From NCBI GenBank assembly GCA_017398105.1, contig JAFQHF010000056.1, forward strand, positions 1 through 41,049: a stretch of DNA of 41,049 nucleotides, written 5' to 3'. Both the position numbers and the translations under genes were made by a program. Below the pieces are notes generated by a model. It was not told the DNA's origin. It did not search any database and saw only the letters and a list, made by a program, of their open reading frames with translations. Position 1 is the stretch's first letter. Each line of letters starts with the position of its first letter. This stretch comes from Oscillospiraceae bacterium. Its GTDB lineage: Bacteria > Bacillota_A > Clostridia > Oscillospirales > Oscillospiraceae. This document shows, piece by piece, positions 37,494 to 41,049 of this stretch.

Positions 37494-38885
37494 GTGGCAA
37501 ATAAAGAAATGACGAAACCCATCGCCGCTTACAGCAAGATCGGCCCGACCACCCTTCAGGCTTCCCTGAAGAACGGCGGCGCGCTGGTCTGGGCATCCTG
37601 CCTGGTTATGGGTCTTGGCAACTTCGCAGCCGGCCAGTATATCAAGGGACTGCTGTTCCTGGCAATTGAGGCTGCATTCATTTACTATATGGTCACCAGC
37701 GGCTTTAACTGGCTGACCATGCTGCCCAGCCTGGGTGATACCCCCACGCAGGAAGTCTGGAATGACGATCTGGGCGTTTACGAGTACGTTCAGGGTGACA
37801 ACTCTCAGCAGATCCTGCTGTTCGCGGTTGCCACGCTGGCGATCCTGGCTTTCTTTGTTGTGGTCTGGCGGGCTTCCGTCCGCAGCGGCTACATGGGCCT
37901 GTGCGTCAAGCGCAGCGGCAAGAAGGCTCCTTCCATGAAGACGGATATCATCGCGCTGTTCAATGAAAACATTCACAAGCTGCTGATGGCACCTCCGTTT
38001 GCAATGCTGGCGATCTTCACCATGGTTCCTCTGGTTTACATGATGCTGATGGCCTTTACCAACTATTCCGCTGTGGATGACCACCTGATCCTGTTCGACT
38101 GGGTGGGCCTGAAGAACTTTGCAGCCCTGTTTGATTCCGGCAATGCCATTGGTAAGCAGTTCGGCGGCGTTCTGGCCTGGACGCTCATCTGGGCATTCTT
38201 CGCAACCTTCCTGAACTTCTTCCTGGGCACCTTCATGGCCATGATCATCCAGCGTCCCTCCACCCGTTTCAAGGGCCTGTGGAGAACCATCCTGTCTCTG
38301 ACCATCGCGGTTCCTCAGTTCGTTTCTCTGATGATCATCCGTAATATGTTCAAGGAGAACGGCGCGGTGAATACCCTCTTCCAGAGCCTGGGCGTTCTGG
38401 CTCAGGGCGAGGTGTTCCCCTTCATGACGGATGCCACCTGGGCAAGAGTGCTGCTGATCGTGGTGAACCTGTGGGTCGGTATTCCCTATACCGTTATGCA
38501 GGTTACCGGTATTCTGCAGAACATTCCCGCTGAGCAGTACGAGGCTGCCCGCATCGACGGCGCCAACACCGCACAGCAGTTCCGCTATGTTACCCTGCCT
38601 TACATGATCTTCGTGCTGACCCCCTACATCATCACCCAGTTCACCGGCAACATCAACAACTTCAACATCATCTACCTGCTCACCGGCGGCGGCCCCACCT
38701 ACGTCGGCGACTCTGCCGGTCAGACCGACCTGCTGGTCACCTGGCTGTACAAGCTGTCCATTGACAAGCAGCAGTACAACATGGGTGCCGTTATCGGTAT
38801 CTTCACCTTCGTGGTTCTGGCAGTGGTGGCGCTGGTCACCTACCGGAGCTCCGGATCTTACAAGGATGAGGAGGGCTTTAAATAA
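37494..38885 (+). CDS. malF: Maltodextrin ABC transporter permease, MalF-like
   Basis: A 463-residue membrane protein starting at GTG 37494 after GGGAGACGG. It has an N-terminal extension with two or more membrane segments (WASCLVMGLGNFAAGQYIKG; LFAVATLAILAFFVVVW) before the usual six-helix core. The EAA loop, which docks on the ATPase, is EQYEAARIDGANTAQQFRYVTLP. NFNIIYLLTGGGPTY is a typical MalF segment. It pairs with MalG. The stop codon overlaps the malG start by one base. Confidence 0.93.
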   Translation: MANKEMTKPIAAYSKIGPTTLQASLKNGGALVWASCLVMGLGNFAAGQYIKGLLFLAIEAAFIYYMVTSGFNWLTMLPSLGDTPTQEVWNDDLGVYEYVQGDNSQQILLFAVATLAILAFFVVVWRASVRSGYMGLCVKRSGKKAPSMKTDIIALFNENIHKLLMAPPFAMLAIFTMVPLVYMMLMAFTNYSAVDDHLILFDWVGLKNFAALFDSGNAIGKQFGGVLAWTLIWAFFATFLNFFLGTFMAMIIQRPSTRFKGLWRTILSLTIAVPQFVSLMIIRNMFKENGAVNTLFQSLGVLAQGEVFPFMTDATWARVLLIVVNLWVGIPYTVMQVTGILQNIPAEQYEAARIDGANTAQQFRYVTLPYMIFVLTPYIITQFTGNINNFNIIYLLTGGGPTYVGDSAGQTDLLVTWLYKLSIDKQQYNMGAVIGIFTFVVLAVVALVTYRSSGSYKDEEGFK

Positions 38886-39757
38886 TGGCTAAGAAACCTG
38901 TTTCCGTCAAGAAGCAGAAGCTGGTCACAGACATCGTTGTCCATGTCTTCCTGGTGATCGTTGCGGTGGTTTGGCTGATCCCCTTCATCTGGATCATTGC
39001 CCACAGCTTCCGCGGTGAGTCCACCGGCATGTACTGTGCCACCTTCTTCCCCAAGGAATTTACCTTCGACAATTACATCGGCCTGTTCACGGACAAAGCC
39101 ACCATGAACTTCCCCAAGATGTTCGTGAACACCTTTGTGATCGCCTGCTTTACCTGCGTGATCTCCACCTTCTTCGTGCTGTCTGTTTCCTACAGCCTGT
39201 CCCGTGTGAAGTGGACCATGCGTAAGTCCTATATGGACATGGCCATGATTATCAACCTGTTCCCCGGCTTCATGTCCATGGTTGCCATCTACTTCCTGCT
39301 GAAGGCCATGGGCCTGACCGAAGGCAACCGGATCCCCATCGCACTGGTCATCTGCTTCTGTGCAGGTGCCGGTACCGGCTTCCACGTCATGAAGGGCTAT
39401 ATGGATACCATTCCCAAGGCTCTGGATGAGGCGGCCATGATCGACGGCTGCACCCGCTGGCAGACCTTCTATAAGATCACGCTGCCCCTGTGCAAGCCCA
39501 TGATCGTTTACCAGGTCATCACTGCCTTTATGGGCCCCTGGATGGACTTCATCTTTGCCAAGATCATTGTCCGTGCCGAGACCCAGTACGCAACCGTTTC
39601 CATCGGCATGTGGAAGATGCTGGAAATGGAGTACATCGGCGGCTGGTTCACCCGGTTCTGTGCAGCAGCTGTGCTGGTCTCCATCCCTATTTCCATCCTG
39701 TTTATGATCACTCAGAAGTTCTATCAGGAAGCAATGGGCGGCGCCGTCAAGGGCTGA
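38885..39757 (+). CDS. malG: Maltodextrin ABC transporter permease, MalG-like
   Basis: A 290-residue permease with a GAGGAGGG ribosome binding site in the end of malF. About six membrane helices are visible (for example VVWLIPFIWIIAHSF and TFVIACFTCVISTFFVL). The EAA loop is ALDEAAMIDGCTRWQTFYKITLP. The C-terminus LFMITQKFYQEAMGGAVKG is the standard MalG ending, which reaches into the translocation pathway. No ATPase gene follows directly; the MsmX-like ATPase begins at 40929, after the TraX-like gene. Confidence 0.94.
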   Translation: MAKKPVSVKKQKLVTDIVVHVFLVIVAVVWLIPFIWIIAHSFRGESTGMYCATFFPKEFTFDNYIGLFTDKATMNFPKMFVNTFVIACFTCVISTFFVLSVSYSLSRVKWTMRKSYMDMAMIINLFPGFMSMVAIYFLLKAMGLTEGNRIPIALVICFCAGAGTGFHVMKGYMDTIPKALDEAAMIDGCTRWQTFYKITLPLCKPMIVYQVITAFMGPWMDFIFAKIIVRAETQYATVSIGMWKMLEMEYIGGWFTRFCAAAVLVSIPISILFMITQKFYQEAMGGAVKG

Positions 39758-39796
39758 TGCCTTCCTTCGAAGTCTGAGGACTTTCCTTTCTCCTAA

Positions 39797-39918
39797 CCGT
39801 CTGCGGTGCTGGTGAGCCGCAGACGGCTCCCGCGGCGATCCTTTCTCCTGGGGGATCGCTGCGGGGGACTCCTTTCCCGGATTCCCAAGGAAAGCGCTTT
39901 TGCGGAAGCGTTTTCCTT
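39797..39918 (+). terminator. Three hairpins after malG
   Basis: CCGTCTGCGG with CCGCAGACGG (39797-39826), CCGCGGCGATCC with GGATCGCTGCGG (39829-39864), and AAGGAAAGCGCTT with AAGCGTTTTCCTT (39887-39918, one mismatch). None has a clean T run after it; together they probably reduce readthrough and protect the malEFG mRNA. The last also resembles a catabolite responsive element (GAAAGCGCTTT), which I regard as secondary. Confidence 0.55.
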
Positions 39919-39952
39919 AGAAATTCGGAACCTGTCTGGAAGGAACTATCCT

Positions 39953-40726
39953 ATGAATCAAATCGGAAAAAGAAAAAAACGTACCATCAACGGCAATGCC
40001 CTGCGGACCTGGGCGCTGCTGTTTCTGGCTGCCGGTGTTCTTGGCCGGGGCCTGATCCAGAATCATATCCTGGAAGTAGGAAATCTGACGACCCAGCAGC
40101 TGCTGGAGGTCATGGGTGCCTCTGAGCAGGCAATGGCACTGGCCACCTGCGCTCTGGTGCTGCAGGCGCTGGAGACCTGCGCCGTGCCCTTGTATGCACT
40201 GATGCTGGTGGAAGGCGTGCAGAACACCTCTGATTTTCCGGCCTATTTCAAGCGCATTTTGGGCCTGGCTGTGCTCTGCGAGCTTCCCTACAATCTGGCC
40301 ATGCACGGAAAGCTGCTGTTCTTCAGCGATCGCAATCCCGTGTTTGCGCTGGTCATGTGCCTGGTGATGCTGTACCTGTTCAGCCGCTTCCCGGAGGGGA
40401 AGAAGGCCAATACGCTGGTGAAAATGATCATTACCATTGCAGCGATCCTCTGGTGCGAAATGCTGAAGATCGAATACGGCTCTGCCACGGTTCTGATCGT
40501 GTCCGTCATGTGGGCATTCCGAAAGAATTCCCTGTACCGCAATTTTGCCGGTGCGGCGGCAGCCATTGTCTGCACGGTCATGTCCATGTACTTCCTGGCC
40601 GCTCCCATGGCATTTATGATCATCCATGGCTACGATGGCGAGAAGAGCTCCAACAGCCGAAGGGTCAATTACCTGGCCTATCCTGCCATGCTGGCAGCGG
40701 TGGCAGTCATCGGCCTGGTTTTATAA
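39953..40726 (+). CDS. TraX-family membrane protein
   Basis: The ATG at 39953 follows GGAAGGA and gives 257 residues. The protein is hydrophobic with about seven or eight membrane segments. AVPLYALMLVEGVQNTSDFPAYFKRILGLAVLCELPYNLAM (seen in short blocks LYALMLVEGVQNT and LAVLCELPYNLA) matches the TraX pattern of a polar loop followed by an E-x-P-x-x-L helix. TraX of the F plasmid acetylates pilin; chromosomal homologues in Firmicutes are membrane acyltransferase-like proteins of unknown target. A place between malG and the ATPase gene is odd and gives no hint of function. Confidence 0.75.
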   Translation: MNQIGKRKKRTINGNALRTWALLFLAAGVLGRGLIQNHILEVGNLTTQQLLEVMGASEQAMALATCALVLQALETCAVPLYALMLVEGVQNTSDFPAYFKRILGLAVLCELPYNLAMHGKLLFFSDRNPVFALVMCLVMLYLFSRFPEGKKANTLVKMIITIAAILWCEMLKIEYGSATVLIVSVMWAFRKNSLYRNFAGAAAAIVCTVMSMYFLAAPMAFMIIHGYDGEKSSNSRRVNYLAYPAMLAAVAVIGLVL

Positions 40727-40795
40727 TCGTTTTACCATATTTGTATCCAGGCGGATCTGGTCTACTCCACATAATAGGCCCGATCTGCTGAAAAT

Positions 40796-40928
40796 AAAGG
40801 AGGAAATATCCGTCTGACGCACGGTGCGGCAGTGTGGAGACCTGTCGTAATGCTCCCGCAGAGTGGTTACTATGCGGGTATGCGAGAACGTACGCGAAAT
40901 GGTAGGTGCGTTTAGCGTCGAAAACAGT
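40796..40928 (+). other. Structured leader that separates a strong Shine-Dalgarno from the MsmX-like start codon
   Basis: AAAGGAGG (40796-40803) has no start codon after it; the next in-frame gene starts 125 bases later with only a weak RBS. The stretch between can fold as a closed multi-branch: CGCAC (40818-40822) with GTGCG (40906-40910), or GACGC (40816-40820) with GCGTC (40915-40919), enclosing GGCAG/CTGTC (40828-40846) and CCCGCA/TGCGGG (40855-40878). I do not recognise it as a known RNA class. Confidence 0.5.
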
Positions 40929-41049
40929 ATGGCAAGCTTAACTCTGAAGAACATCACCAAGATCTACCCCCACAGCGAAGACACCAAGAAGAAAAAGAAG
41001 AAGGGCGAGCCCGAGAAGAAGACCAACCTGAAGATCACCGAAGCCGGCG
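40929..41049 (+). CDS. msmX: Sugar ABC transporter ATPase, MsmX/UgpC type, N-terminal part (runs off the window)
   Basis: The first 40 residues begin MASLTLKNITKIYP, the usual start of MalK/MsmX/UgpC ATPases with the A-loop tyrosine. After the tyrosine comes a Lys/Glu-rich insertion (HSEDTKKKKKKGEPEKK) before the expected strand that leads to Walker A, which is outside the window. Such multitask ATPases energise several sugar importers and would serve MalFG here. Its start codon has a poor RBS; see the leader element upstream. Function is inferred from this short stretch and from the neighbouring maltodextrin permeases. Confidence 0.7.
   Translation, partial: MASLTLKNITKIYPHSEDTKKKKKKGEPEKKTNLKITEAG

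Noticed and set aside
39887..39918. CcpA catabolite responsive element before the TraX-like gene
   Set aside because: GAAAGCGCTTT fits part of the consensus, but the whole segment is better explained as one hairpin arm pair, and no promoter is recognisable beside it.
40823..40928. Group II intron or HDV-like ribozyme before the MsmX-like gene
   Set aside because: GTGCGG resembles a group II intron 5' end and GCGAAATGG resembles an HDV junction, but the stretch is far too short for the first, and I could not build the P1 and P3 pairings needed for the second.
1..41049. tRNA genes, CRISPR arrays, insertion sequences with transposase, prophage genes
   Set aside because: I saw no cloverleaf with a GGTTCRANYCC arm, no regularly spaced repeats and no transposase, integrase or phage structural motifs.

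Overview
The window reads as a chromosomal segment of an anaerobic gut Firmicute, most likely in the Oscillospiraceae/Ruminococcaceae. Reasons are strong GGAGG ribosome binding sites, sigma-A type promoters (TTGACx-N17-TATAxT), GC-rich third codon positions in highly expressed genes, LacI- and SorC-type sugar regulators, maltodextrin genes of clostridial type, and short intergenic repeats of a kind I associate with these genomes. This is inference; there is no rRNA or other taxonomic marker. I found no tRNA, rRNA, CRISPR array or transposase gene.

Layout. (1) 1-2966: the 3' end of an ADP-ribosylglycohydrolase gene, then a thioredoxin / rhodanese / CoA-disulfide-reductase-rhodanese operon. (2) 3288-9391, minus strand: seven tightly packed genes for an NTP transferase fused to a ModE-like DNA-binding domain, a histidine phosphatase, XdhC, a DUF364 protein and a class III metal/oxyanion ABC transporter (ATPase, permease, binding protein). 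(3) 9611-20956, plus strand: a two-domain methyltransferase, an 85-residue protein, a 917-residue Mop-type molybdenum aldehyde oxidoreductase, and then an iron-sulfur/pyridine-nucleotide reductase, a small CxxC redox protein, a methyltransferase, a C-GCAxxG-C-C protein, a TrsS-like radical SAM protein, an AMP-dependent CoA ligase and a stand-alone ModE-like regulator. From memory this set corresponds to the aldehyde-oxidoreductase neighbourhood of Desulfovibrio vulgaris around DVU_1551-DVU_1559. Here it is joined to a MolBCA-like transporter and appears to be controlled through four equally spaced 22-bp palindromic sites and one attenuator-like leader. (4) 21156-26823: a rhodanese lipoprotein, a SorC/LsrR-type regulator and its operon dhaL-dhaK-lsrF-VOC, then a YghZ-type aldo-keto reductase. 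(5) 27082-41049: a starch/maltodextrin locus with pullulanase (minus), a LacI regulator (minus), amylo-alpha-1,6-glucosidase, GH13 alpha-glucosidase, MalQ, MalE-MalF-MalG, a TraX-like membrane protein and the start of an MsmX/UgpC-type ATPase.

How the parts fit. Regions 2 and 3 look like one functional unit: oxyanion uptake, cofactor handling (NTP transferase, XdhC), the enzyme (Mop), redox partners, and a ModE-like regulator that recognises promoters of the unit. Region 4 looks like a small regulated pathway in which a dihydroxyacetone-kinase-like pair phosphorylates a short ketone or ketose and an LsrF-like enzyme acts on the product. Region 5 takes up maltodextrins and breaks them down under one LacI-type repressor.

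Two repeat families are scattered through the intergenic spaces: a 208-297 bp element with imperfect terminal inverted repeats that sits inside duplicated terminator hairpins (two copies), and a TGTAGGGCGG...CCGCCCTACA palindromic element (five copies, four of them between genes of the aldehyde oxidoreductase locus).
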